A stretch of DNA of 6,721 bases from Rhodospirillales bacterium. Lineage in GTDB: Bacteria > Pseudomonadota > Alphaproteobacteria > Rhodospirillales > JABHCV01. Every line of letters begins with the position of its first letter. Position 1 is the first letter of the stretch. The translations under genes and the position numbers were made by a program. The DNA lies in contig JADHSW010000162.1 of NCBI GenBank assembly GCA_016776705.1, positions 1-6,721 of the forward strand, given 5' to 3'. This document shows positions 1-6,712 of the stretch, one piece after another. The notes under the pieces were generated by a model. The model ran no database searches, was not told where the DNA came from, and saw only the letters and a list, made by a program, of their open reading frames with translations.

Positions 1-825
1 CCCTTGCTTGCCGGAACCGAACACGTGGCGCCGTTCTCGTGTTATCGCTGCCCTTATGGCTTCGAGACGGAAAATGGGGAGCCCGATCTTGCGACGTGCA
101 AGATGACCTGCGCCAACATGCTGCGCTACGTGCTGGAAAAGGAAGGCGATGTCGCTGCGGTCATTGCCGAACCGGTGCGCTCGGTTCCTTACTTGCCACC
201 ACCGGGGTTTTGGCAGGAAGTGCGACAAGCCTGTAATGACCATGGGGCCCTGCTTATTTTTGACGACATCCCCAATGGACTGGGCAAGACGGGGCGTATG
301 TTTTCGTCGGAAAACTTCGATGCAATCCCGGATATCGTAACGCTTGGAAAAGCTCTTGGCGGGGGTATCCTGCCAATCGCCGCGATGATCGCCCGATCCG
401 ATCTTGACGTCCTTGAAGATCGCGCCCTTGGTCACTATACGCATGAGAAGAACCCGGTTACGTGTCGGGCAGCGTTGACCACAATCCAGATTATCGAAAG
501 CGAAGGTCTTGTCGAAAACGCTGCCCTGGTTGGCAAACACGCCCTTTCTCGATTGAACGACTTGAAGGACCGCTATTCCCTGATCGGTGATGTACGGGGA
601 ATAGGGCTGGTTATGGGGATTGATCTGGTTAAAGACAGGGGTACAAGAGCGCCCGCTATCGATGCTGCGGATCGTATCCATTATAAGGCACTGAAAAGGG
701 GGCTGAACTTCAAAACCACCATGGGTGGGGTTTTAACACTGACGCCGCCACTGGTCATTTCAATTGAAGAAATGGACCGGGCTTTGGATATAATAGAGTC
801 CTGCATCGCTGAAGAAGCAGCGTAG
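1..825 (+). CDS. pbfA: (R)-1-hydroxy-2-aminoethylphosphonate ammonia-lyase (PbfA-like), class-III aminotransferase fold, 5' partial
   Basis: The reading frame is open from the first base to a TAG at 823-825. The N-terminal part lies outside the window: about 274 residues are visible, against roughly 430-450 for the family. The protein is a PLP enzyme of the class-III aminotransferase (AGXT2-like) family. The PLP-binding lysine is in TLGKALGGG (AAA at 349-351). The aspartate that contacts the pyridine nitrogen is in LIFDDIPNGLGKTG (first Asp codon 262-264). GHYTHEKNP (about 430-456) matches the usual phosphate-loop/substrate region, and the C-terminal segment FKTTMGGVLTLTPPL (about 709-753) is typical. 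PbfA enzymes are known to turn (R)-1-hydroxy-AEP into phosphonoacetaldehyde and ammonia, and they occur beside phnW, phnA and phnY. That context, plus the unusual motif around the aspartate, is why I prefer PbfA to a true transaminase. The family call is near certain; the specific function is inferred. A transaminase acting on an amino acid or amine remains possible. Confidence 0.72.
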   Translation, partial: PLLAGTEHVAPFSCYRCPYGFETENGEPDLATCKMTCANMLRYVLEKEGDVAAVIAEPVRSVPYLPPPGFWQEVRQACNDHGALLIFDDIPNGLGKTGRMFSSENFDAIPDIVTLGKALGGGILPIAAMIARSDLDVLEDRALGHYTHEKNPVTCRAALTTIQIIESEGLVENAALVGKHALSRLNDLKDRYSLIGDVRGIGLVMGIDLVKDRGTRAPAIDAADRIHYKALKRGLNFKTTMGGVLTLTPPLVISIEEMDRALDIIESCIAEEAA

Positions 826-836
826 AAAGTCAGAGC

Positions 837-1778
837 GTGCTCACAGTATTCGAAAGCCTGCTTCCCGTTTTTGCGCTCATTGGACTGGGCCTGTTATTGC
901 GCAAGCGCGATATCGTTCCCCAGGACAAGTGGACAGGAATTGAGCAGGTCTGCTTCTGGCTTTTTTTTCCAGCCATTCTTGCGGAGACCCTGATCAAGGC
1001 GGATTTGAAAAGTGTCCCCCTGACAGGCGTTGCGGCCACGATGTTGATGGCTGTCTTTACCATGCTTGTGGTGATGCTGGCGCTAAAGCCGTTGCTTTAT
1101 CGCTATTGGGGTATGCAAGGTCCTGCCTATACATCGGTATTTCAGGCGGGTACCCGCTGGAACGGCTTTATCGCTTTGGCGATCATTCTGAAACTGTTTG
1201 GTGATCCAGGCGTTGCAATCGTCGCTGTCGCCCTGGCCGTGATGGTGCCCGTTATCAACTTTGAAAATGTGCTGGTCCTTGCCGCCTATGCTTCATCCGA
1301 ACGACCGCCACTGAAACAGGTGGCAAGGAAGGTCCTGTTTAATCCCCTGATTTGGGGGTGCCTGATCGGGCTGTTCATAAACCTGTTGGAAATTCCGATC
1401 TGGGACCCGGTTATGACTTTGCTCGACTTGTTGGGCAGGGCTGCATTGGGAGCGGGGCTGTTGTGTGTCGGGGCGGGACTAAGGGTTCGTCATGCCCTGA
1501 TACCATCCAGGGATGTCGTGCTGGGGGTGATGATGAAATTGGTAATCATGCCCATGTTTGTGGCAGGCTGGGCCATCGCCTTCGGGATCACTGGTTTATC
1601 ATTCCAGACCGCTTTGGTTTGCGCGGCCGTTCCCACGGCTATGAATGGATTTTTGTTGGCCCGTCAGATGGGCGGGGACGCGGAACTTTTTGCAGCAACC
1701 GTCACTGTGCAAACAACGCTTTCTTTTTTGAGCATTCCGCTGATCCTGTATTTGGCAAACCTATTTACACCCATATAA
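837..1778 (+). CDS. AEC (auxin efflux carrier) family transporter
   Basis: This is a 313-residue, strongly hydrophobic inner-membrane protein with about ten predicted transmembrane segments in two halves, the usual AEC size. The N-terminus (ESLLPVFALIGLGLLLRKRD, residues 6-25) is the typical first helix followed by a basic loop. FQAGTRWNGF (102-111), FNPLIWGCLIGL (168-179) and VPTAMNGFLLARQMGGD (265-281) match conserved AEC positions. Known AEC members carry organic anions such as malonate (MdcF) and malate, and auxin in plants. The start is GTG at 837; the ribosome-binding site is weak (AGAAAG about 8 bases upstream). The next in-frame Met, residue 70, would remove the first helices. The gene begins 11 bases after the pbfA stop and ends at a terminator, so co-transcription with pbfA is likely. 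The substrate cannot be read from the sequence. An organic anion of the phosphonate pathway, such as phosphonoacetate or acetate, is an inference from position only. Confidence 0.88.
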   Translation: MLTVFESLLPVFALIGLGLLLRKRDIVPQDKWTGIEQVCFWLFFPAILAETLIKADLKSVPLTGVAATMLMAVFTMLVVMLALKPLLYRYWGMQGPAYTSVFQAGTRWNGFIALAIILKLFGDPGVAIVAVALAVMVPVINFENVLVLAAYASSERPPLKQVARKVLFNPLIWGCLIGLFINLLEIPIWDPVMTLLDLLGRAALGAGLLCVGAGLRVRHALIPSRDVVLGVMMKLVIMPMFVAGWAIAFGITGLSFQTALVCAAVPTAMNGFLLARQMGGDAELFAATVTVQTTLSFLSIPLILYLANLFTPI

Positions 1779-1781
1779 AAT

Positions 1782-1809
1782 AAAGGCCGCGCCAACCGGC
1801 GCCGCCTTT
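1782..1809. terminator. Bidirectional Rho-independent terminator between convergent operons
   Basis: Two 12-base arms (1782-1793 and 1798-1809) pair around an AACC loop with a single internal C-C mismatch, giving a GC-rich stem closed by A-T pairs at its base. On the + strand the stem runs into TTTGATTTT; on the - strand it runs into TTTATTTTAT. It therefore has U-rich tails both ways. It lies 4 bases after the transporter stop and about 35 bases beyond the phnY stop, where it can end both transcripts. Confidence 0.85.
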
Positions 1810-1844
1810 GATTTTATCCAGCCAGACTGAATTTACGAATGATC

Positions 1845-3281
1845 CTATCCCCACGGAAGGGAGAAAGTTTTGACGTTGGTGAAACTTTTCATCGCTTCCA
1901 CAACACCTTCCTTGTACCCAAGGCCTGAATCCTTGATGCCCCCAAATGGAGACATTTCAGTTCGATAGCCTGGTACTTCCCATACGTTTACAGTGCCGGT
2001 GCGCAATTCCTGGATCAGGCGATTGATTGTTTGCCAATTGTCTGTGGCGACCCCGGATGACAGACCAAATGCGGTCGAATTGGCGATTTTGATAATTTCG
2101 TTCAGGTCTTTGCAGCGAATAACCGGAATGACCGGCCCGAAGGTTTCTTCGCGCACCAATTCACAATCGTAAGGGACTTTATCAACCACAGTTGGTGGAT
2201 ATACAGCGCCTTCTCTGTTGTTGCCATGCAACAGCTCTGCGCCAAGCGAAACGGCTTTATTTACACGAGTCTCGAATAATCTGGCGGCATCCTCACTGAC
2301 GACCGTACCAATATCCGTATCGGGGTCCATTGGGTCGCCGTACTTGAGGATTTTTGCTTTTTCGACAACCTTTGCAACAAACTCGTCAGCAATACTTTCC
2401 ATACATAAAATACGTTTAACCGCAGTACAGCGTTGTCCTGAATTTTTCGTTGCACCAGCGACGGCCATGGTCGCTGCTCGATCCAGATCGGCGTCTTCCA
2501 TGATAATGAATGGCGAATTGCCACCAAGTTCCAGCACCGTTCGACGGTAACCAGCTTTTTCGGCAATGTATTTGCCTGCCGGAACGCCTCCGGTAAAGGT
2601 GATGAGGGAGATATGCTTGTTGGTGATCATTTCGTCGCCGAAGTCACCGGGTACCCCAGTCAGGACTTGCAGCATTTCCGGTGGAAGCCCTGCCTCGTAC
2701 AGAATATCCGCCAGGATAATGGCAGTTAGTGGGGTAACTTCTGCAGGTTTCAGGACCATGCAATTGTTTGTCGCGACGGAGGGTGCGATCTTATGGGCAA
2801 CCATATTCAATGGATGGTTGGAGGGGGTGATTGCGCTGATGGCGTTCAGTGGCTCGCGGGTGGTGAAAATCCGGCGCTTTTGTCCATGGGGGGTCAAGTC
2901 GCAGGAAAATGCCTCTCCGTCATCCAGAATACAAAGCTGCCCGCATAGTGTGAACACATCAAAAGAACGACCGCATTCATATAGGGAATCCTTTTTCGAT
3001 ATACCCAGTTCTGCGGTAATGACATCCGAGATTTCATCCTTGCGCGAAATGATGATTTCGGCTGTTCTTATCAAGATTTGCTGGCGTTCGTATCGGGTTA
3101 ATGTTGGCTGATAATTGGCCGCAATCTCAAAAGCCTGTTTCACATGTTCGCGTGTACCGCGGGGGATTGTGCCAACAACGTCACCGTTATATGGGTTGAA
3201 GACTTCTATGCGATCAGCCGTTTCAACTTTTTCCCCACCAATTCGCATCGCCTCGTGGCGAACGTTTGAGACATCACCCAT
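1845..3281 (-). CDS. phnY: Phosphonoacetaldehyde dehydrogenase (NAD+-dependent)
   Basis: This is a 478-residue cytosolic enzyme of the aldehyde dehydrogenase superfamily, full length for PhnY. It oxidises phosphonoacetaldehyde to phosphonoacetate. The superfamily catalytic set is complete: oxyanion Asn155 in TPSNHPLN, cofactor-binding Lys178 in LKPAE, general base Glu251 in LELGGNSP, nucleophile Cys285 in NSGQRCTAVKR, and Glu379 in EETFGP. Residues I recall as phosphonate-binding in the Sinorhizobium meliloti enzyme have counterparts here: Arg105, His156, Arg284 just before the catalytic Cys, and Arg440 in VPGYRTE. This favours PhnY over lactaldehyde or glyceraldehyde-3-phosphate dehydrogenases. 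The ATG at 3281 is preceded by AAGGA (3291-3295) at 9-base spacing, a good ribosome-binding site. It is the last gene of the phnW-phnA-phnY operon, 22 bases after phnA. No frameshift or missing key residue is seen. Confidence 0.93.
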   Translation of the reverse strand: MGDVSNVRHEAMRIGGEKVETADRIEVFNPYNGDVVGTIPRGTREHVKQAFEIAANYQPTLTRYERQQILIRTAEIIISRKDEISDVITAELGISKKDSLYECGRSFDVFTLCGQLCILDDGEAFSCDLTPHGQKRRIFTTREPLNAISAITPSNHPLNMVAHKIAPSVATNNCMVLKPAEVTPLTAIILADILYEAGLPPEMLQVLTGVPGDFGDEMITNKHISLITFTGGVPAGKYIAEKAGYRRTVLELGGNSPFIIMEDADLDRAATMAVAGATKNSGQRCTAVKRILCMESIADEFVAKVVEKAKILKYGDPMDPDTDIGTVVSEDAARLFETRVNKAVSLGAELLHGNNREGAVYPPTVVDKVPYDCELVREETFGPVIPVIRCKDLNEIIKIANSTAFGLSSGVATDNWQTINRLIQELRTGTVNVWEVPGYRTEMSPFGGIKDSGLGYKEGVVEAMKSFTNVKTFSLPWG

Positions 3282-3303
3282 GAACTTTGTTCCTTTTTGT
3301 AAA

Positions 3304-4563
3304 CTATCTAGCGTTGTTCAAGACGACGCTGAAAATATCAAAATTACGTAACTGCTGATTTTCGGGCAGACCGCTGAGCGGGCGATTAAGCATCAAGGGC
3401 ACGTTCTGAGTTGAAAGCCCGCCATGGGATCGAAGGGGAACATCAAGACCGCTCAAGTCGTGCTTGTCGGGTTCGCTTCCAATTGCCTTGTTGGCGGTAA
3501 CGATGACGACAATATCGCCCACTCGATCATTCGGTAATTGGTAGCGATCACAGGCTTGCCTGTTTGTAAGCGCAACCTCGATCCCGTCGATGGATTCCAG
3601 CTTCGCACATATCTGTTGCGGGTCGCATCCGTCAGGTAGGTAGGCCGTTGCATAGCCGCCCAATGCTCCATGATGGACGACATATGGGTCAGTAATAGGC
3701 AGGATCACCCGGGCCTTTGCTGTGCCAATCATTTCATCCAGGATCGGCTGCAGATAAACCACATCGGGCACACCGTTGGCGTTATGCATATCAATCATGC
3801 CGTGATCAGCTGTCAGGGCAACAGTGGCCCCCAGAGCGTCAAGCCTGGTCCAGTAGCCGTCCATCATTGCATAAAATTCATTTGCGACAGGGGTGCCGGG
3901 CGCATGTTTGTGCTGAATGTAATCGGTTGTCGACAGATACATTATATCCGGTTTGTCCCGTTCCATCAACTTGACGCCGGCATCGAAAATAAATTCGCTT
4001 AACTCGGCGGAATAAACTGACGGGATTGGCCGATCAACGAGCGCCTGGGCATTTTCAATGCCGTGTTCGGCTTCCGTTGTTTCGTCGGCCTTTTCTGAAG
4101 AAAAACAGATGGCGCGGCCACTGGTGTAATCCAGCCCATAGCCCAACAGTTTCCTCAATTTGTCTTTGGCCGTAACGATTGCGATTTTGGCCCCCTGATC
4201 AAAAAACGCCTTGAAGATCGTTTCCGTTCTCAACAATTCAGGAGCATTCATCATGACTTCGGAATCGGTCTTGGCGTCGTAGAAAAAATTACCACATATG
4301 CCATGAACGGAAGGGGGGCAGCCGGTCACAATGGACATATTATTGGGGTTGGTGAATGCCGGGATGACGCAGTGAGCCCTTAAGTCGGTTCCGTTCTTGA
4401 TCATGCTTTCCGTAAAAGGCATAACCCCGGCTTTGACGGCCTCTTCAATATAGGCAGGCTCGGAGCCATCGACACAGACGATGACAACCGGGTTAAGAGG
4501 CCATGCGTAAGTTCGGCCATTTACCTCAACAGTATTTTTTTGATCAGGCATTTGATTATCCAT
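3304..4563 (-). CDS. phnA: Phosphonoacetate hydrolase
   Basis: This is a 419-residue dizinc hydrolase of the alkaline phosphatase/nucleotide pyrophosphatase superfamily. It splits the C-P bond of phosphonoacetate to acetate and phosphate. All expected metal and catalytic positions are visible: Asp32 in CVDGSEP, nucleophile Thr71 in AFTNPNN, Asn92 in CGNFF, Asp214 and His218 in TTDYIQHKH, Asp253-His254 in TADHG, and His380 in RSHGG. As I recall the S. meliloti PhnA residues, they sit at a constant +3 offset here, which argues strongly for true orthology. Two starts compete: ATG at 4563, used here, has no clear ribosome-binding site. The Met at residue 5 (4551) has a GGA 7 bases upstream. The choice alters only the first four residues. 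The gene lies 30 bases after phnW and 22 before phnY, implying a single transcript. Its substrate is the product of PhnY. Confidence 0.95.
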   Translation of the reverse strand: MDNQMPDQKNTVEVNGRTYAWPLNPVVIVCVDGSEPAYIEEAVKAGVMPFTESMIKNGTDLRAHCVIPAFTNPNNMSIVTGCPPSVHGICGNFFYDAKTDSEVMMNAPELLRTETIFKAFFDQGAKIAIVTAKDKLRKLLGYGLDYTSGRAICFSSEKADETTEAEHGIENAQALVDRPIPSVYSAELSEFIFDAGVKLMERDKPDIMYLSTTDYIQHKHAPGTPVANEFYAMMDGYWTRLDALGATVALTADHGMIDMHNANGVPDVVYLQPILDEMIGTAKARVILPITDPYVVHHGALGGYATAYLPDGCDPQQICAKLESIDGIEVALTNRQACDRYQLPNDRVGDIVVIVTANKAIGSEPDKHDLSGLDVPLRSHGGLSTQNVPLMLNRPLSGLPENQQLRNFDIFSVVLNNAR

Positions 4564-4593
4564 CAGGAAAAGTTAGAGGTATTGTCAGGCTGT

Positions 4594-5715
4594 TTAGGGC
4601 GCGCCATTCACGACGTTCATTTCGTTCATTGTCTGTCGCACGGCTTGCAGCGCGCCTCTCATTTCAGCTTCACCCAACTGGCCGATGCAGCCGATGCGGA
4701 AACTGTCGGCAACCGTCAGTTTTCCGGGGTAAATAACGTAGTCCTTGTCTTTTAGTCCGTCATAAAAAGTCTGAAACTCAAAGTTTGCATCGGCGGGCAT
4801 TTTAAAGGTGATGATGATCGGGGCCTGAAGGTCATCGGGTAGCAGGGTCTCGAAACCCATCTCACGCATTCCTTCAACCAAAATGCGACAGTTGTTACGG
4901 TAGCGCTTGCCGCGACCATCCGGGCCGCCTTCGGCATCGTAAATATCCAGTGCTTTATCAAAAGCGGCAATCACATGGGTTGGTGGGGTGAAGCGCCACT
5001 GTTGGGTTTTTTCCATGTTTTGCCATTGATCATAAAGGTCGAGACTTAAGGAATGGGCATTGCCCTCGCAACCTTCAAGAACAGATTTGCGAATAATTGA
5101 GAATCCCATGCCGGGAACGCCTTCAAGGCATTTGTTGGATGACGCCATGACGGCATCAAATTGAATCTCATTAGCGTTCAACGCGATTGCGCCAAAGGCG
5201 CTCATGGAATCGATGATCAGGGATAACTCGCGGGCTTTTGTGATCTTTGAAATTTCCTTAATGGGATTAAGGATGCCTGACGTAGTCTCACAATGAACCA
5301 TGATGACATGAGAATATTCATCATCGTTGTCCAGCATGTCGTCGACTTCTTCCGGATCAGGCGGGGTGTCCTCCGGGGTTTCAAGTATGACGTATTGGCG
5401 ACCAATTATCTTGAGAATTTTAGCCATGCGATGGCCGTAAGCTCCATTGACCAAGATAAGGGATTTTCCATAGTCGGGAATCAGGGTTCCAAGTGTTGCC
5501 TCAACCGCAAAAGTACCACTGCCCTGAACCGGGACACAAACATGGCTGTGGGTCGCATTGGCGATTTCGAGGATTCGATTGCGGACGCGTGCGTTCGCTT
5601 CAATAAATCCGGAATCGCGAGACCCCCAATCGTGAAGCATGGCTTCCTTGGTTTCCCTGGCGGTGGTCAAGGGGCCTGGTGTGAGTAGAAACGGATCACC
5701 TGTAGGGCTGGGCAT
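4594..5715 (-). CDS. phnW: 2-aminoethylphosphonate--pyruvate transaminase
   Basis: This is a 373-residue, PLP-dependent class-V (fold type I) aminotransferase, the usual PhnW size. It converts AEP plus pyruvate to phosphonoacetaldehyde plus L-alanine and opens the pathway. The N-terminus FLLTPGPLTT (residues 9-18) is the family hallmark. QGSGTFAVEA (64-73) holds the PLP-phosphate contact Thr68, IIDSMSAFG (167-175) holds Asp169, and ASSNKCLEGVPG (191-202) holds the Schiff-base Lys195. Arg340 in SFRIGCIG is the probable substrate-binding arginine. The frame stays open to an ATG at 5745, but the start at 5715 is preferred. It has a strong GGAGG site 8 bases upstream, and it places the conserved TPGP motif at the normal distance from the N-terminus. 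It is the first gene of the phnWAY operon, behind a 130-bp AT-rich leader. Phosphoserine or serine-glyoxylate transaminases are less likely given its neighbours. Confidence 0.95.
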   Translation of the reverse strand: MPSPTGDPFLLTPGPLTTARETKEAMLHDWGSRDSGFIEANARVRNRILEIANATHSHVCVPVQGSGTFAVEATLGTLIPDYGKSLILVNGAYGHRMAKILKIIGRQYVILETPEDTPPDPEEVDDMLDNDDEYSHVIMVHCETTSGILNPIKEISKITKARELSLIIDSMSAFGAIALNANEIQFDAVMASSNKCLEGVPGMGFSIIRKSVLEGCEGNAHSLSLDLYDQWQNMEKTQQWRFTPPTHVIAAFDKALDIYDAEGGPDGRGKRYRNNCRILVEGMREMGFETLLPDDLQAPIIITFKMPADANFEFQTFYDGLKDKDYVIYPGKLTVADSFRIGCIGQLGEAEMRGALQAVRQTMNEMNVVNGAP

Positions 5716-5723
5716 AGTAAGAA

Positions 5724-5728
5724 CCTCC
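5724..5728 (-). promoter_or_regulatory. phnW: Strong ribosome-binding site of phnW (sets the start)
   Basis: On the - strand GGAGG lies 8 bases before the ATG at 5715. The longer in-frame start at 5745 would place this site inside the coding region and has no comparable site of its own. The shorter protein is therefore the likely product. Confidence 0.85.
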
Positions 5729-5749
5729 AAAAAACAATAGGGCATTATT

Positions 5750-5764
5750 GGTCACAAACGGTCA
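5750..5764. repeat. Short direct repeat GGTCA-N5-GGTCA upstream of phnW
   Basis: GGTCA occurs at 5750-5754 and again at 5760-5764, exactly 10 bases apart, 35-49 bases upstream of the phnW ATG. Spacing of one helical turn is compatible with a protein-binding site, but two five-base copies can arise by chance. Confidence 0.3.
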
Positions 5765-5845
5765 AAAAGCCACAAAAAAAGAATCAGCCAAAAAGCAGCT
5801 ATACCGATTCGATTGGGTGTGGTCGAAGCGGGGCAAGAGGGTTTA

Positions 5846-6712
5846 TCAGGCAATCCGTAATTTTTTTGGAAACAGGGTGGCGACCAAAAAAAACGCTACC
5901 GTCAAATTCATGATCAGGGCATATATCAGGCTGGGTATCATCATTGTCTGGTTAGCCAGCAATGTTGCGGCGACAAAGATACCAAGGGCGCCATTTTGCA
6001 AACCGCATTCGATGGATATGGCGATGGTCTGGCGGCTATTCAGGCTAAGCAGTCTGGCCCCGTAAAAGCCGCTGGCCATGGTCAGCACATTCAGCGCAAG
6101 TGCGACAGGGCCTGCTTCCGAGAAATGCTGCCCCATGTGTTCCCACTGGCTGGCAAAGGCGCCAAACACGATGACTATGAACAGCGCTGCGGCGATGCGG
6201 CGTGCGTGCTTTTCAATGCGCAGGACGGTTCTGGAAAAGAAATAACGAATACCCATACCTAAAATGACGGGCAGGGTGGTGATCAAAAACACACCACGGA
6301 TCATTTGCCATACGGGCAGGTCGAGCGAGCTTTCGCCACCAGCGAATTGAGTCAAGGAGAAATTGACGATCAGGGGAATGGTAATCACCCCGGCCAGACT
6401 GGTTATGGCTGTTAAAGAAACCGATAGGGCGCAATCCCCCTTGGCAAGATGGGTTAAAAGGTTGGATGTGATGCCTCCGGGGCAGGCGGCCAGAATCATG
6501 ATGCCAACAGCCAGTTCAGGGGGTAATCCCCATTTTGAAATCAGGGCAAAGGCAATAGCGGGTAGCAGCACCATCTGACAAAAAAGGCCGATGGCGATTG
6601 CGCGGGGGTGGACGACGACTTGCTTGAAATCATCAACGACCAGGCTCAGTCCCAGGGTGAGCATGATAAAGGCAAGGGAAAGGGGAAGGAAAAGTTGGGG
6701 GATCATTGGCAT
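5846..6712 (-). CDS. BASS family (bile acid:Na+ symporter-like) transporter
   Basis: This is a 288-residue inner-membrane protein with about nine or ten hydrophobic segments, a normal size for bacterial members. Two family signatures are clear: ACPGGITSN (residues 76-84), and ECGLQNGALG (235-244), which in solved homologues forms part of the Na+ sites and crossover region. The family couples Na+ to uptake of organic anions; members are known for bile acids, pyruvate (plant BASS2) and pantoate/ketopantoate (PanS). The start at 6712 gives a normal N-terminus, but only nine upstream bases are visible and the frame stays open to the window edge. A slightly longer protein, or a start at Met3 (6706), is possible. 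The gene has the same orientation as phnWAY and lies 130 bp upstream of phnW, so it may be a neighbour rather than an operon member. The substrate is unknown. Pyruvate, the PhnW co-substrate, or a phosphonate-pathway anion are guesses from context. Confidence 0.85.
   Translation of the reverse strand: MPMIPQLFLPLSLAFIMLTLGLSLVVDDFKQVVVHPRAIAIGLFCQMVLLPAIAFALISKWGLPPELAVGIMILAACPGGITSNLLTHLAKGDCALSVSLTAITSLAGVITIPLIVNFSLTQFAGGESSLDLPVWQMIRGVFLITTLPVILGMGIRYFFSRTVLRIEKHARRIAAALFIVIVFGAFASQWEHMGQHFSEAGPVALALNVLTMASGFYGARLLSLNSRQTIAISIECGLQNGALGIFVAATLLANQTMMIPSLIYALIMNLTVAFFLVATLFPKKLRIA

Larger units (their letters stand above)
5716..5845 (-). promoter_or_regulatory. AT-rich leader between the BASS transporter gene and phnW, probable phnWAY promoter region
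   Basis: This 130-bp gap is far longer than the 22-30 bp gaps inside phnWAY, so it probably carries the operon's own promoter. On the - strand it shows several T-runs (for example 5774-5780) and the direct repeat TGACC-N5-TGACC (5764-5750), whose copies start 10 bases apart, one helical turn. TTGACC (5765-5760) resembles a -35 element, but no good -10 lies 16-18 bases downstream. A T-run follows only weak hairpin potential, so termination of the upstream transporter transcript here is uncertain. Confidence 0.4.

Noticed and set aside
4..825. Complete short aminotransferase starting at TTG 4
   Set aside because: The frame is open through base 1 and the class-III N-terminal domain is missing, so the gene is cut by the window edge.
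1352..1783. Open frame of 143 codons in a second frame within the AEC transporter
   Set aside because: Its composition (Gly, Arg and Cys rich, with no domain) is that of an out-of-frame shadow; the transporter frame carries the conserved motifs.
2566..3111. Open frame of 181 codons on the + strand inside phnY
   Set aside because: It mirrors the conserved phnY reading frame on the other strand, has no recognisable motif, and is explained as a shadow.
5293..5688. Open frame of 131 codons on the + strand inside phnW
   Set aside because: It is wholly antisense to a well-supported gene, resembles no family I know, and has no good ribosome-binding site.
5716..5745. Ten-residue N-terminal extension of PhnW from an ATG at 5745
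   Set aside because: The strong GGAGG site lies within this stretch and points to the ATG at 5715; PhnW proteins normally begin close to the TPGP motif.
5736..5765. Sigma-70 promoter for phnW based on TTGACC at 5765-5760
   Set aside because: No acceptable -10 hexamer lies 16-18 bases downstream; AATAAT is only 10 bases away and TATTGT is 20 bases away.
5774..5800. Terminator for the BASS gene at the T-run on the - strand
   Set aside because: The T-run is clear, but the preceding bases form only about a three-pair stem, too weak to call.
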